From positions 62,001 to 126,000 of the forward strand of contig CAZXCU010000003.1 of NCBI GenBank assembly GCA_964639245.1: a stretch of 64,000 nt of DNA, given 5' to 3'. The stretch is from SB15 sp964639245 (GTDB lineage Bacteria; Chloroflexota; Anaerolineae; Aggregatilineales; J027). Below are positions 53,374 through 62,496 of this stretch, piece after piece. The notes beneath the pieces are model-generated. The model was not told the DNA's origin. It saw nothing but the letters and a program-made list of their open reading frames with translations, and did no database searches. A program made the translations under genes and the position numbers. Each line of letters starts with the position of its first letter. Positions within the stretch are counted from its first letter, which is position 1.

Positions 53374-54507
53374 TTATTCGCCCACGTATTGAATCCGGTA
53401 AATGGCGTTGGCGAAATCATCCGAGACCAGAATCGAGCCATCGGGCAGCAGTTCAATATCCACCGGACGACCCCATGCCTGCCCATTGTGCAGCCAGCCT
53501 TCGGCAAAAGGTTCGTAGGCCACCGCGTTCCCCTCTTCGTCCAAACGTGCCAGCATCACACGATAGCCAATCGGTTCACTGCGATTCCATGAACCGTGTT
53601 CGGCAATCAAAATCTGGTTCAGGTAAGTTTCGGGGAATTGCTCGCCCGTATAAAATTTCATGCCCAGCGCTGCGCCATGCGGGGAGAGCTTGAGGGCGGG
53701 CGGGGTAAATTCGGCACAGGGACGCAGCCCTCCAAACGCCGGGTCGGGGACATCACCTTCATGACAGAAGGGGAATCCGAAATGCAAGCCCTGTTCTGGC
53801 GCGTAGTTGAGTTCATCGACGGGAACATCATCGCCCATGTCATCGCGCCCGTTGTCCGTGAACCAGAATTCGTCGGTTTCAGGATGCCAGTCAAAACCGA
53901 CGCTGTTACGGACTCCACTGGCATAAATTTCAAACTCGCTGCCATCGGGATTCACGCGGAAAATGGTCGCGTAACGCGGGTCGCTTTCATTGCAGATGTT
54001 ACACGGTGCGCCAATCTGCGAATATAATTTGCCATCCGGCCCGAAGGCGAGATATTTCCAACCGTGATGGGCATCCGGCAACCCGCTTAAAACCACCACA
54101 GGCGGGGCAGGATTGGCGAGGGTGTCTTCGATGCGGTCAAAGCGGATAATCCGTGTAATTTCCGCCACATACAGCGTCCCATCCTTAAACGCTACTCCGT
54201 TGGGCTGATACAGGCCACTTGCAATTGTCAGCATCCCATCGGCGACTCCATCGTAATTGTCATCCCGCAGGGCGTATACACTGCCGGTTTGCCGTGTTCC
54301 GACGAACAGCGTATTGTTGGGTGTCCATTCTAAGGAACGTGCGCCGGGAACATTTTCCGCAAAAATCGAAATTTCAAAGCCCGGCGGCAGGGTGATCAGT
54401 TCCAACTGCTGCTGGAGATAGGATTGTTGGGTAGGAGCGCTCTGGGCGGGAAAAACAACGGTCATCATCCCTAGCGCCAGCATCACGATCACAAAAATTT
54501 TTCGCAT
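53374..54507 (-). CDS. Exported PQQ-dependent sugar dehydrogenase-like protein
   Basis: About 377 aa. A signal peptide (VIVMLALGMMTVVFPAQS) is followed by a six-bladed propeller of the soluble glucose/aldose dehydrogenase type: ELITLPPGFEISIFAENVPG, ARSLEWTPNNTLFVGTRQTG, then GRDDMGDDVPVDELNYAPEQ and FPFCHEGD. Such enzymes oxidise aldoses in the periplasm with PQQ. GGAGG precedes the ATG at 54507. PQQ synthesis genes are not in the window. Confidence 0.88.
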   Translation of the reverse strand: MRKIFVIVMLALGMMTVVFPAQSAPTQQSYLQQQLELITLPPGFEISIFAENVPGARSLEWTPNNTLFVGTRQTGSVYALRDDNYDGVADGMLTIASGLYQPNGVAFKDGTLYVAEITRIIRFDRIEDTLANPAPPVVVLSGLPDAHHGWKYLAFGPDGKLYSQIGAPCNICNESDPRYATIFRVNPDGSEFEIYASGVRNSVGFDWHPETDEFWFTDNGRDDMGDDVPVDELNYAPEQGLHFGFPFCHEGDVPDPAFGGLRPCAEFTPPALKLSPHGAALGMKFYTGEQFPETYLNQILIAEHGSWNRSEPIGYRVMLARLDEEGNAVAYEPFAEGWLHNGQAWGRPVDIELLPDGSILVSDDFANAIYRIQYVGE

Positions 54508-54656
54508 GGTTTTCCTCCACATATGGGAGATTGTAACAAATTTAACCTGCCCGTCCGCCTACCATCGACCTACGCCACCCGGCACACTTTTAGGACGATT
54601 TTTTTATAAGTTTTTTTGAAATGTTTGGTACACTAACAACAGAAAGGGCAGACTCA

Positions 54657-55697
54657 ATGGCAGTTTCACTCGTTGGTAAGCGGATTAACCAATATTATAT
54701 AGAAGATTTGATTGCAGTGGGGGGCATGGCGCAAGTCTACCGCGCCCGTGATATGGAATTGGATCGGCGGGTAGCAATTAAAGTTATCGGGATTGATGCC
54801 CGTAAAGAGCATGTCTTTACCGAACGATTGGAACGCGAAGCCCGCACGATTGCCCAACTTCGTCACCCGAATATTGTGGGGATTTACCACAAGGGGATTT
54901 ATGAGGACATGCCCTATCTGGTGATTGAATATGTGGATGGGCCAACCTTGGCGGATGTGCTGCACGAAATGAAACTGACCAATCAGCCGATGGAATTTCA
55001 TGCCGCGCTGACGATTACCGCGTGTGTGACTTCCGCGCTGGATTATGCCCATGCGCTCGGTGTGATTCACCGTGATATTAAGCCTTCCAACATCATGATT
55101 GACCAGAAAGGCCATGTGTATTTAACCGATTTTGGCCTAGCGCTCCGCATGACCGAAGGCACAGAAGGCAAAGCGTTTGGCTCGCCCTATTATATTTCGC
55201 CGGAACAGGTGAGTTCCTCCGCCGAAGCCTCCCCACGCAGCGATTTGTATTCGTTGGGGGTGGTGGTGTATGAAATGCTGGCAGGGCGGCGGCCTTTTGA
55301 AGCCAAAAAACCGATTGAACTGGCGGTGATGCACGTCAATAAATTTCCTTCGCCACCGCGCAAATATAATCCAGCGCTGCCACCCGCCATTGATGGGGTG
55401 TTGATGCGCGTGCTGACCAAACAGCCAACCCAGCGCTATAAATCCGGGGCAGATTTTCAACAAGCGCTGTCCGATGCGCTGAATTTGCCGGACATGGCAA
55501 CGCCCATTTATCAACCGCGTTATTTGCCGAGCGCGTTTACCTCAAAATACAGCCACCGCCGCGCTGGAGAAACCTTTGTCTCGGCAACCCATTTGTTGAG
55601 TGAGAACGGCGATTCCCTGTATGAAAGTGATTTGACCAATCCCCTGCGGAGGGATTTGACCAATGACAGTACGCTGCCGGGCGATAAAACACCCTAA
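54657..55697 (+). CDS. Serine/threonine protein kinase
   Basis: About 346 aa. The kinase fills residues 12-265: AVGGMAQVYRARD, VAIKVIG, VIHRDIKPSNI, LTDFGLALR, APE-like SPYYISPEQ. A C-terminal tail of about 80 residues is polar and carries no recognised domain or membrane helix. I chose the ATG at 54657, after AAAGGG; the frame extends to 54621. It converges with the TIR-NACHT gene, leaving three bases between them. Confidence 0.9.
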   Translation: MAVSLVGKRINQYYIEDLIAVGGMAQVYRARDMELDRRVAIKVIGIDARKEHVFTERLEREARTIAQLRHPNIVGIYHKGIYEDMPYLVIEYVDGPTLADVLHEMKLTNQPMEFHAALTITACVTSALDYAHALGVIHRDIKPSNIMIDQKGHVYLTDFGLALRMTEGTEGKAFGSPYYISPEQVSSSAEASPRSDLYSLGVVVYEMLAGRRPFEAKKPIELAVMHVNKFPSPPRKYNPALPPAIDGVLMRVLTKQPTQRYKSGADFQQALSDALNLPDMATPIYQPRYLPSAFTSKYSHRRAGETFVSATHLLSENGDSLYESDLTNPLRRDLTNDSTLPGDKTP

Positions 55698-55700
55698 GCG

Positions 55701-57815
55701 TTAGGCTTCGCTCCATTGGCGGACGGCTTCAAGGGCGGCGGGTGTGCCGATTTGTTCCAAGGCGAACGCGCTTTTTTGCTGCACCAGTTCGTTTAAGGAG
55801 AGAAGCGATTGACACAGGGCAGGTACAGCGCGGGTATCTCGCAGTCTGCCCAGTGATTCGGCTGCACGGGAGCGCACCCAGACATCATGTTGAAGGGCGT
55901 AAATGAGGGGTTCAACAGCACCGAGGTCGCCCATATACCCCAATGCCTCTGCCGCACAACAGCGTACCCATTCATCTTCATCGGATTGGAGGGTATCCAG
56001 CAGCAGCATCAGCGCCCGTTTGTCCCGCAATTTGCCGAGTGCTTCCGCCGCACTCCCGCGCATATCAGGATATTTGCTGTAACGTAGCAGACGCAGCAGG
56101 GCATCTACAGCACGGGTGTCACCCAACATACCCAGAATCTGTGCTGGATCTGCCGTTTTGTTCCATTGGACGTAGAGATGCACATTCTGCAAATTTGCCA
56201 TCGCATATTGATAAGCAAAATAATCGCGCAGCAGTAAATGGATAAAACGGAATTTGTCATTCCCTGTACGAATGAGGATATTCAGACGGATGCCCAACTC
56301 AATAAAATTGTTGATGGGGTTATCTTCCAATGCGGCGGCAACATCCAGCACACTAAAAATATTTTCCTGACTAAAGCGGTTGCCGATGTTGTCCATTGCC
56401 AGTTTGCCCAGATAAGTTTTTAGCTGGTCTTCTGTATAAGAAACCTGTGCATGAAGTTTGTGTTTTTCGTGCTGGTAGCGTTTTTCAAAATAAATCTCAA
56501 AAATCTTTTCGCGCAGATAGGCGGTGTCCAGTGTGGTCAGGTCGTGGGTGACATCATCCCGAAAGGCGAAGGTGAACAAACTCAGCAAAAGCGGTGTGCG
56601 GGCAATCTCACGCAGTTCGGGGTCGTTTTCCAGAATTTTCCAGAGCTGGGGCAGGGTACGCAGATAATTTTGCATCTGGCGGTCATCGAGGGGTTGCAGC
56701 GTGACCGCCCCATTGAGCTGAAGTTTTTCCTCAATGGACTCGTAATCTTTGACCCGACAACTCACAATCACCTGTCCACGCGGGGGAATGATGTCCATAA
56801 AGCGACGGCGCGGGTCATACGATTCGGGCAGCCCGGTTTCCATATCCAGAATACGCCGTTCGCTGCCGAGTTCGTCTAGGCCATCCAGCAGGAGCAGCGC
56901 TTTGCCCATCTCAACTTCCCGCGCAATGCTTTCTCTGGTAAGGGCGGGTATGGATTGGTGCAGCCAGTCCACCATCGGAACTTTTTTTTCTGCGTCCCAT
57001 GTTGAAATGAGCGCGAGCATGGGCAGGGGACGGGCAGAATCTTCCAACCGACGGGCCACCGCATCCCGTGCAAACGCCATCAGGGTGGTGGTTTTGCCGG
57101 CACCGGGACTCCCCAACAGCAGTAACCGTCCGTCATGTTGTTCGATGGCTTCATGAAAACTGGCATAGGTTTTTTGCAGCCCGCTAAAAATGCTCGCCTG
57201 TTCAAAAAAGACCATCGGCATCACCAGATTTTCGGTTTCCTGCTGGGCAACTACTGCGTCGGGGGTGTCGGTGCTTTTTAAATGGATGAGGTTGGCCTGC
57301 CCCGGTAGCATGGCAAAGACGGTCTGGTTCAAATATTGCACAATGCGCTTATACAGGGCGTTGAGATAGTCGGTGTGGGGGTCGCCCAAAAAGGTTGTGT
57401 GCAGAGGGCGGGTGGATTCGTCTAAATCGGGGGTGCTGGTCAGAATTTCGCGCAAGCGACCAAAAGCGCCGTCCCACCCGTCAAAAAAATCAATCCATTC
57501 GTTGTTGATGATAGGAACATGTGGCACAACATCCACAAACCGGAGGGGCAAAACGGGTTTTCGCAGCGCGAGTCCATATTGAATTTCGCGCCGCACAAAG
57601 CCATCTTTTTCTTTGCTGGCGGGGGTGACACAGACCAGCACGTGCGAGGCTTGCTCGATGCCAATTTCAATTTCGGCGGTGAAATCTTGTGTGTGGTCAA
57701 TATCCCGCAAGTCGCGCCATGTCCGAAAACCGTGTGCGGTCAGCGCACGATCCAGTTTTTCGACGTGTTCCCGTCCGTCCTTGCGGGCATAACTGAGGAA
57801 GATGTGTCCTGACAT
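55701..57815 (-). CDS. TIR-NACHT-HEAT STAND protein, likely antiviral
   Basis: 704 aa. Residues 3-130 are a TIR domain (HIFLSYARKDG, then HVLVCVTPASKEK and FVRREIQYGL), with Glu77 at the position of the catalytic NADase Glu. Residues 230-420 are a NACHT ATPase: Walker A GSPGAGKT 235-242 and Walker B LLLLDGLDEL 307-316. The C terminus (about 570-700) has four HEAT/PBS-lyase-like repeats (RGSAAEALGKLRDKRAL and kin). Such a sensor-ATPase-effector layout is known from bacterial NLR-like anti-phage proteins. TIR would be expected to deplete NAD after sensing. Function here is inferred. Confidence 0.88.
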   Translation of the reverse strand: MSGHIFLSYARKDGREHVEKLDRALTAHGFRTWRDLRDIDHTQDFTAEIEIGIEQASHVLVCVTPASKEKDGFVRREIQYGLALRKPVLPLRFVDVVPHVPIINNEWIDFFDGWDGAFGRLREILTSTPDLDESTRPLHTTFLGDPHTDYLNALYKRIVQYLNQTVFAMLPGQANLIHLKSTDTPDAVVAQQETENLVMPMVFFEQASIFSGLQKTYASFHEAIEQHDGRLLLLGSPGAGKTTTLMAFARDAVARRLEDSARPLPMLALISTWDAEKKVPMVDWLHQSIPALTRESIAREVEMGKALLLLDGLDELGSERRILDMETGLPESYDPRRRFMDIIPPRGQVIVSCRVKDYESIEEKLQLNGAVTLQPLDDRQMQNYLRTLPQLWKILENDPELREIARTPLLLSLFTFAFRDDVTHDLTTLDTAYLREKIFEIYFEKRYQHEKHKLHAQVSYTEDQLKTYLGKLAMDNIGNRFSQENIFSVLDVAAALEDNPINNFIELGIRLNILIRTGNDKFRFIHLLLRDYFAYQYAMANLQNVHLYVQWNKTADPAQILGMLGDTRAVDALLRLLRYSKYPDMRGSAAEALGKLRDKRALMLLLDTLQSDEDEWVRCCAAEALGYMGDLGAVEPLIYALQHDVWVRSRAAESLGRLRDTRAVPALCQSLLSLNELVQQKSAFALEQIGTPAALEAVRQWSEA

Positions 57816-57882
57816 GGGGTTTCCCTAAATAAGGATTTCCACCCTTATAGTAACCCTACCCCTGTGTTACTGCCAGTTTAAT

Positions 57883-58458
57883 TTATTCCGTGTCGGGTTG
57901 GGGCGCGGCTTTTTTACGTCCACGCTGTTTTTTGCCTTCCACCATGGCCGGGTCGGATACCTGCACGCCAAAAAAATCTGCGATGATTTGCCAGACTTTG
58001 GAATTGATGAGGTCGTCTCCATTGTCCACAATGTCATTCACGGTTTTGACAATATCGGTATTGCCGGGCCAAAGTTCGCGCAAAATTTCCGGGTCAAGCC
58101 CTTTTGCGCCCTGCAACAAGCGCATCAGCACCACCGACATGATGACGGCATCATCGGCCAGCCCTGCCGCGCCTAAAAAGACTTCGGGTACGAGGTCTAC
58201 CGGCAACAGCGCGTAGACACTGGCAAGCAGCAGTTGAGAACGGAACATCAACGGCACCCGCGGGTCGGTCATCAACCGCACCACCAGCGCTAATAAATCG
58301 GGTACAAGCAAAATGCCATCGGCGAGTTTTTCTGGTCCGTAGCGCCGGATATTCTCATAAACCCCTTTGCGCCAGCGTGCATAAATGCCAGGCAGGGGAT
58401 TTTCTGCTTCCAAAAGGGGAACTTCGGGTTGGGTATACTGGGTGACGTTCTCGGACAC
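57883..58458 (-). CDS. DUF1232/YkvA-like protein
   Basis: About 191 aa. The DUF1232 core (LLLASVYALLPVDLVPEVFL, GAAGLADDAVIM) contains two hydrophobic stretches. The tail is basic (KKQRGRKKAAP). I chose a GTG start at 58458 because AAGGAG is eight bases upstream; an earlier GTG at 58497 is possible. It lies 67 bases before the TIR-NACHT gene on the same strand. Role unknown. Confidence 0.82.
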   Translation of the reverse strand: MSENVTQYTQPEVPLLEAENPLPGIYARWRKGVYENIRRYGPEKLADGILLVPDLLALVVRLMTDPRVPLMFRSQLLLASVYALLPVDLVPEVFLGAAGLADDAVIMSVVLMRLLQGAKGLDPEILRELWPGNTDIVKTVNDIVDNGDDLINSKVWQIIADFFGVQVSDPAMVEGKKQRGRKKAAPQPDTE

Positions 58459-58630
58459 AGCCGCTTCTCCTTCATGTCTGCCGCTATTATAACGCACACA
58501 GACGGCTTGGTGCGTAAAAATCCTCTGAGAAAAACCATAGAATCATGTGACAAAAGTTACTACGCAGCCGCGCTATCTTCATGATAATAGGAACAGGTGA
58601 GTGTAATTTTATCAGAGGAAGCAAAAGCAC

Positions 58631-59113
58631 ATGTCAACTATTTCGCAATCACAACCGATTTTCGCCTATTTTTCGCTCAAAAATCTGAGCATTGTTTTGG
58701 TTATCGGGATGCTGCTGGTCAGTGGGTATCTGGCCTACCATGAAATTACCAAAACCGACGTGGCCTGTGTGGAAAGCGGCGGGTTTAACTGCGACGCGGT
58801 GCAAAATAGTTCTTATTCCAAAGTGATGGGTTTTCCGGTGGCGTTTCTGGGGTTCGGCGCGAATCTGGTGATTTTAGCGCTGCTGCTGTTGGAAGACCGT
58901 CTGGCATTTTTACAGGACAACGGTTTGGTGCTGCTATTTGGCATCGTCTTTTTTGGCTTTTTGTACTCGGTCTATCTGGTGTATATCCAAGCAGAAGTCC
59001 TCGAAGCGTACTGCCAGTGGTGTCTTTCCCACGAAGTCTTGATTACTTTGCTGTTTGTCGTCACTTCCATTCGTTTATATCAGGATTTTACATTCGCTGA
59101 TGACGCTGAATGA
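58631..59113 (+). CDS. Vitamin K epoxide reductase-family thiol oxidase
   Basis: 160 aa with four membrane helices. Conserved pieces are FNCDAVQNSSYSKVMGFPVA, and the C-terminal redox pair CQWC (LEAYCQWCLSHE), with Cys46 and the second loop Cys54. Bacterial VKOR passes electrons from DsbA-like proteins to quinones and so drives disulfide formation. No thioredoxin domain is fused. Its paralogue is at 59984, with a ZIP transporter between. Confidence 0.93.
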   Translation: MSTISQSQPIFAYFSLKNLSIVLVIGMLLVSGYLAYHEITKTDVACVESGGFNCDAVQNSSYSKVMGFPVAFLGFGANLVILALLLLEDRLAFLQDNGLVLLFGIVFFGFLYSVYLVYIQAEVLEAYCQWCLSHEVLITLLFVVTSIRLYQDFTFADDAE

Positions 59114-59906
59114 CATCGAAAATTGGTCGCCAGTGGTGCAGGCGCTGCTGGCGACTCTGTTTACATGGGGCGTGACCGCCTTGGGGGCAGCCTCCGTTTT
59201 TACCGTTAAAAAACTCAACCAGCAATTTTTAGATTGGGTGTTGGGTTTCGCGGCTGGGGTGATGATTGCGGCGAGTTTCTGGTCGTTGCTGGCCCCGGCG
59301 ATTGAACTTGCCGAAAAACCCGTGTGGATTCCGCCCTTAGTTGGATTCTTGCTGGGGGGGGCATGTCTGCGCGGGATGGATTATATTTTGCCGCATTTGC
59401 ATGTTGGCGCACCTCTCTCAGAAGCGGAAGGCGTGCCGACTCGCTGGCAGCGTTCGGTGTTGCTGGTGCTGGCGATTACCCTCCACAATATCCCCGAAGG
59501 TTTGGCGGTGGGGGTGGCATTTGGCGCAGCGAGTCACGGGATTGAGGCGGCAAGTTTTGCGGCGGCGGTGGCGCTGGCAATTGGCATCGGGTTGCAAAAT
59601 TTCCCCGAAGGAATCGCGGTTGCCATGCCCTTACGACGTGAAGGCATGTCGCGCTTAAAAAGTTTCTGGTACGGGCAGCTTTCTGCCGCTGTTGAACCCA
59701 TCGCGGGGATGATTGGCGCGGGGGCGGTGTTGATTGCCCGTCCGATTTTGCCCTATGCGCTGAGTTTTGCGGCGGGCGCGATGATTTTTGTGGTGGTGGA
59801 AGAAGTTATCCCCGAAGCCCAGCGCGAAGGTCACGGCGACAATGCCACCTTCGGCGTGATGATGGGTTTTGCGATCATGATGGTTTTGGACGTGGCACTC
59901 GGCTAA
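59100..59906 (+). CDS. ZIP-family metal transporter
   Basis: About 268 aa with eight helices. The key helix IV-V motifs are visible: ITLHNIPEGLAVGVAFG and LQNFPEGIAVAMPLRREG, both with metal-binding His/Asn/Glu sets. EPIAGMIGAGAVLIARPILP and VVVEEVIPEAQREGHGD complete the family pattern. Import of zinc or a related metal is likely. It overlaps the VKOR gene by 14 bases at ATG 59100. Confidence 0.93.
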   Translation: MTLNDIENWSPVVQALLATLFTWGVTALGAASVFTVKKLNQQFLDWVLGFAAGVMIAASFWSLLAPAIELAEKPVWIPPLVGFLLGGACLRGMDYILPHLHVGAPLSEAEGVPTRWQRSVLLVLAITLHNIPEGLAVGVAFGAASHGIEAASFAAAVALAIGIGLQNFPEGIAVAMPLRREGMSRLKSFWYGQLSAAVEPIAGMIGAGAVLIARPILPYALSFAAGAMIFVVVEEVIPEAQREGHGDNATFGVMMGFAIMMVLDVALG

Positions 59907-59983
59907 CACCCCACGGTTCATATACGGACTGTATTCCGTATGTTATACTTTGCCCCAAAGGTGTCTGTTGAGGAGCAAATTGT

Positions 59984-60472
59984 ATGGCAACCACTGAACG
60001 CGCCGCGAATCTGGCGAGTCCTTCTCTTTCGTTTTTTAATCTGCGTACCCTGAGCTTCATTATTCTGGCGGGGATGCTGCTGGTAAGCGGCTACCTGACC
60101 TATGTGAAAGTCTCCGACACCCCGATGGAATGTGTGCAAAGTTCAACTTTTAACTGCGGGGCGGTACAAAACAGTGTCTATTCCGAAGTGTTCGATGTGC
60201 CGATTGCGGTGTGGGGGTTTTTGACCAACTGGATTGTGCTGGCGCTGCTGCTGCTGGAAACCCGTGTCGGCTTTTTTATTGATAACGGTTTAACGCTCCT
60301 GTGGGGGCTGGTCTTTTTTGAATTTATCTATTCGGTTTATCTGGTCTATGTACAGGCCGCTATTCTGGAAGCCTACTGCCCGTGGTGTTTGACCCATGAA
60401 GCGCTGGTGGCGGGGTTGTTCATCGTTACGACAGCGCGGTTGTGGAAATCCATGAGCGCAGTTGAGGAATAA
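59984..60472 (+). CDS. Vitamin K epoxide reductase-family protein, second copy
   Basis: 162 aa, clearly paralogous to the 58631 gene. Shared motifs are FNCGAVQNSVYSEVFDVPIA and LEAYCPWCLTHE with a redox CPWC. Four membrane helices. It follows the ZIP gene by 77 bases, with GAGGAG before the ATG. Two VKOR copies may serve different partner proteins or metal-sensitive conditions. Confidence 0.92.
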   Translation: MATTERAANLASPSLSFFNLRTLSFIILAGMLLVSGYLTYVKVSDTPMECVQSSTFNCGAVQNSVYSEVFDVPIAVWGFLTNWIVLALLLLETRVGFFIDNGLTLLWGLVFFEFIYSVYLVYVQAAILEAYCPWCLTHEALVAGLFIVTTARLWKSMSAVEE

Positions 60473-60547
60473 AGGACATCACAGCCTGTTCACACACTTT
60501 ATGCTACACTTTAAGCAATCCAGTGTGTGAATAGGTGTGCTGTGGCG

Positions 60548-61402
60548 ATGGAATGTTTTGAAAAAAATCACCAAAAAATTTACTGGGGTGATGCACTCGT
60601 TGTATTAGAAACCTGTATTCCTGATAATTCCATCGATTTGATTTTTGCTGACCCGCCCTACAATATTGGCAAACGCTTTGCCAATTTCATTGATAAGTGG
60701 CCTTCCGAAGAAGCCTACGTGGAATGGTGTTACAAATGGCTATCCCTGTGTGTTGCCAAATTGAAGCCGACAGGCAGTTTGTACCTCATGGCAAGTACAC
60801 AAACCATGCCCTACTTGGATTTGTTTTTGCGAAAAAAAATGCACATTCTTTCGCGGCTTGTATGGTCATATGACAGTTCAGGGGTACAGGCCAAAGGATA
60901 TTATGGCTCAATGTACGAACCGATTTTGTTTGCGGTCAAAAATAAGAAAAAATATACCTTTAACAGTCAGGAAATTCTGGTAGAAGCAAAAACGGGCGCA
61001 CAGCGAAAACTGATTGATTACCGAAAGCCAGTCCCTGAAGTTTACAGTTCGACCAAAGTGCCGGGCAATGTTTGGGAATTTAACCGTGTGCGCTATCGGA
61101 TGGAAGAATATGAAGACCATCCTAGCCAGAAACCCGCCGCGCTTTTGGAACGGATCATCAAAGCCAGCAGCAATCCTGATGAGGTTGTCCTTGATCCATT
61201 CGCTGGAACATTTACGACATCTGCGGTAGCCCAACAATTAGGCCGGCAAGCGATTGGCATTGAATTACAGGAAAAATACGTCAAAGTTGGGTTGCGTCGC
61301 TTGGGGATTCAAACTGAGTTTCGCGGTGAACTGCTGCACCCACCCCAGAAAAACTTTAAAAGCCGCAAATCCAGTGTCGGGTATGTTGAATCTCTTTTAT
61401 GA
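60548..61402 (+). CDS. Type II DNA methyltransferase (beta class)
   Basis: About 284 aa. The catalytic DPPY (FADPPYNIG, residues 35-38) comes before the SAM motif DPFAGT near 216-221, so it is a beta-class amino-methyltransferase, most likely N6-adenine. HPSQKPAALLERI precedes the SAM motif. The ATG at 60548 is one choice; GTG starts at 60527 or 60542 are possible. Its stop overlaps the endonuclease ATG by four bases. Confidence 0.92.
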   Translation: MECFEKNHQKIYWGDALVVLETCIPDNSIDLIFADPPYNIGKRFANFIDKWPSEEAYVEWCYKWLSLCVAKLKPTGSLYLMASTQTMPYLDLFLRKKMHILSRLVWSYDSSGVQAKGYYGSMYEPILFAVKNKKKYTFNSQEILVEAKTGAQRKLIDYRKPVPEVYSSTKVPGNVWEFNRVRYRMEEYEDHPSQKPAALLERIIKASSNPDEVVLDPFAGTFTTSAVAQQLGRQAIGIELQEKYVKVGLRRLGIQTEFRGELLHPPQKNFKSRKSSVGYVESLL

Positions 61403-62496
61403 CTTTTGAACATGCTTTCACAAGAGTCCTTTTAGAAATCCTGCAAGAGGCATTTGGTGATTCTGCTATCCAGATTTTTCAAGCCAGCGATTTGTTGCAA
61501 TATCTCAACATCAAGACAAAATCGGCAGAGCATGGGTCAAAATCGCGCCCCGCATTTGCAAACCACTATGCGCTGTATGTTCTCATTGAAGATTATTTGC
61601 AAAAAGGTTATCTAACGAGTGGTAATTATGCAGCTTATGAGGGAGCGCGTTTTGTAGACCTGTTCCAGCGTCAACGCCAACTCCCGTTTGGTGGAAAATT
61701 ACAGAATCATGCCCTTAACCATCGGCTCAACGAGGAATTTAAACGCTATTTTCCTCAATCGCCGGATATGCCGATCCTACGAGATACGTCCACAGGGCGG
61801 TATTGGATGAATGAAAAATTGCTTCGCATACAAGTCGGAGAACAACAATTTAATCTTGCGACAGTTATTCTTAAAATCATTGAACGCTATATTGACATAC
61901 GAAAGTCCTCTTTTGAAGCGTTCTTGGGAACTTTATCTGAATTACAGCAACAGCCCTCAAGCCAAGCGACTAGCTTTATCCGAACCCTGCTTCAACCGCA
62001 GGTCGAAGCGCGGCTTTTCGAGATAGTAAGTTACGCTATCCTCAAGATTTATTATGCAGATCAGACTGTCCTTTGGGGTGAAAACCGGGATATTTTACGC
62101 AGCGAACCGCTTCATTTGTACAAAACCGGACGAACCAACGCGAATGACGGGGGAATTGATTTTGTGATGAAACCACTCGGCAGATTTTTTCAAGTCACAG
62201 AAACTGTAGATTTCCAAAAATATTTTTTGGACATCGATAAAATCCATCGCTATCCTTTAACTTTTGTGGTTAAATCGCTGGATACCCCGGAGCAAATTTT
62301 AGAGAAAATCAAAAATCAGGCAGAACAACGCTATCCTGATGAGCGTATCGTGCAGCGCTATCTCCAAAGCATCGAAGAAATCATCAACATTCCAACCTTA
62401 ATCACCTGTCTTGAAAAAATTCTTCAAAAAGAGCAGGTTGCTTTGGTGTTGAAGGAAATTATCCTTCAAAGCAAGGTCGAGTTTAATTATGATTAA
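61399..62496 (+). CDS. Type II restriction endonuclease, ApaLI-like
   Basis: 365 aa. It lies ATGA-overlapped with the methyltransferase, as expected for the endonuclease of the pair. TGRTNANDGGIDFVMKPLGR, then FFQVTETVDFQKYF around residues 245-280, resemble a PD-(D/E)XK core and match my memory of ApaLI-family enzymes (GTGCAC cutters). That memory match should be tested. The gene is more AT-rich than its upstream neighbours. It converges with the lipoprotein gene by four bases. Confidence 0.72.
   Translation: MTFEHAFTRVLLEILQEAFGDSAIQIFQASDLLQYLNIKTKSAEHGSKSRPAFANHYALYVLIEDYLQKGYLTSGNYAAYEGARFVDLFQRQRQLPFGGKLQNHALNHRLNEEFKRYFPQSPDMPILRDTSTGRYWMNEKLLRIQVGEQQFNLATVILKIIERYIDIRKSSFEAFLGTLSELQQQPSSQATSFIRTLLQPQVEARLFEIVSYAILKIYYADQTVLWGENRDILRSEPLHLYKTGRTNANDGGIDFVMKPLGRFFQVTETVDFQKYFLDIDKIHRYPLTFVVKSLDTPEQILEKIKNQAEQRYPDERIVQRYLQSIEEIINIPTLITCLEKILQKEQVALVLKEIILQSKVEFNYD

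Noticed and set aside
54621..62496. A single contiguous defence island from the kinase to the restriction pair
   Set aside because: The defence-type genes are interrupted by VKOR, ZIP and DUF1232 genes and face different ways.
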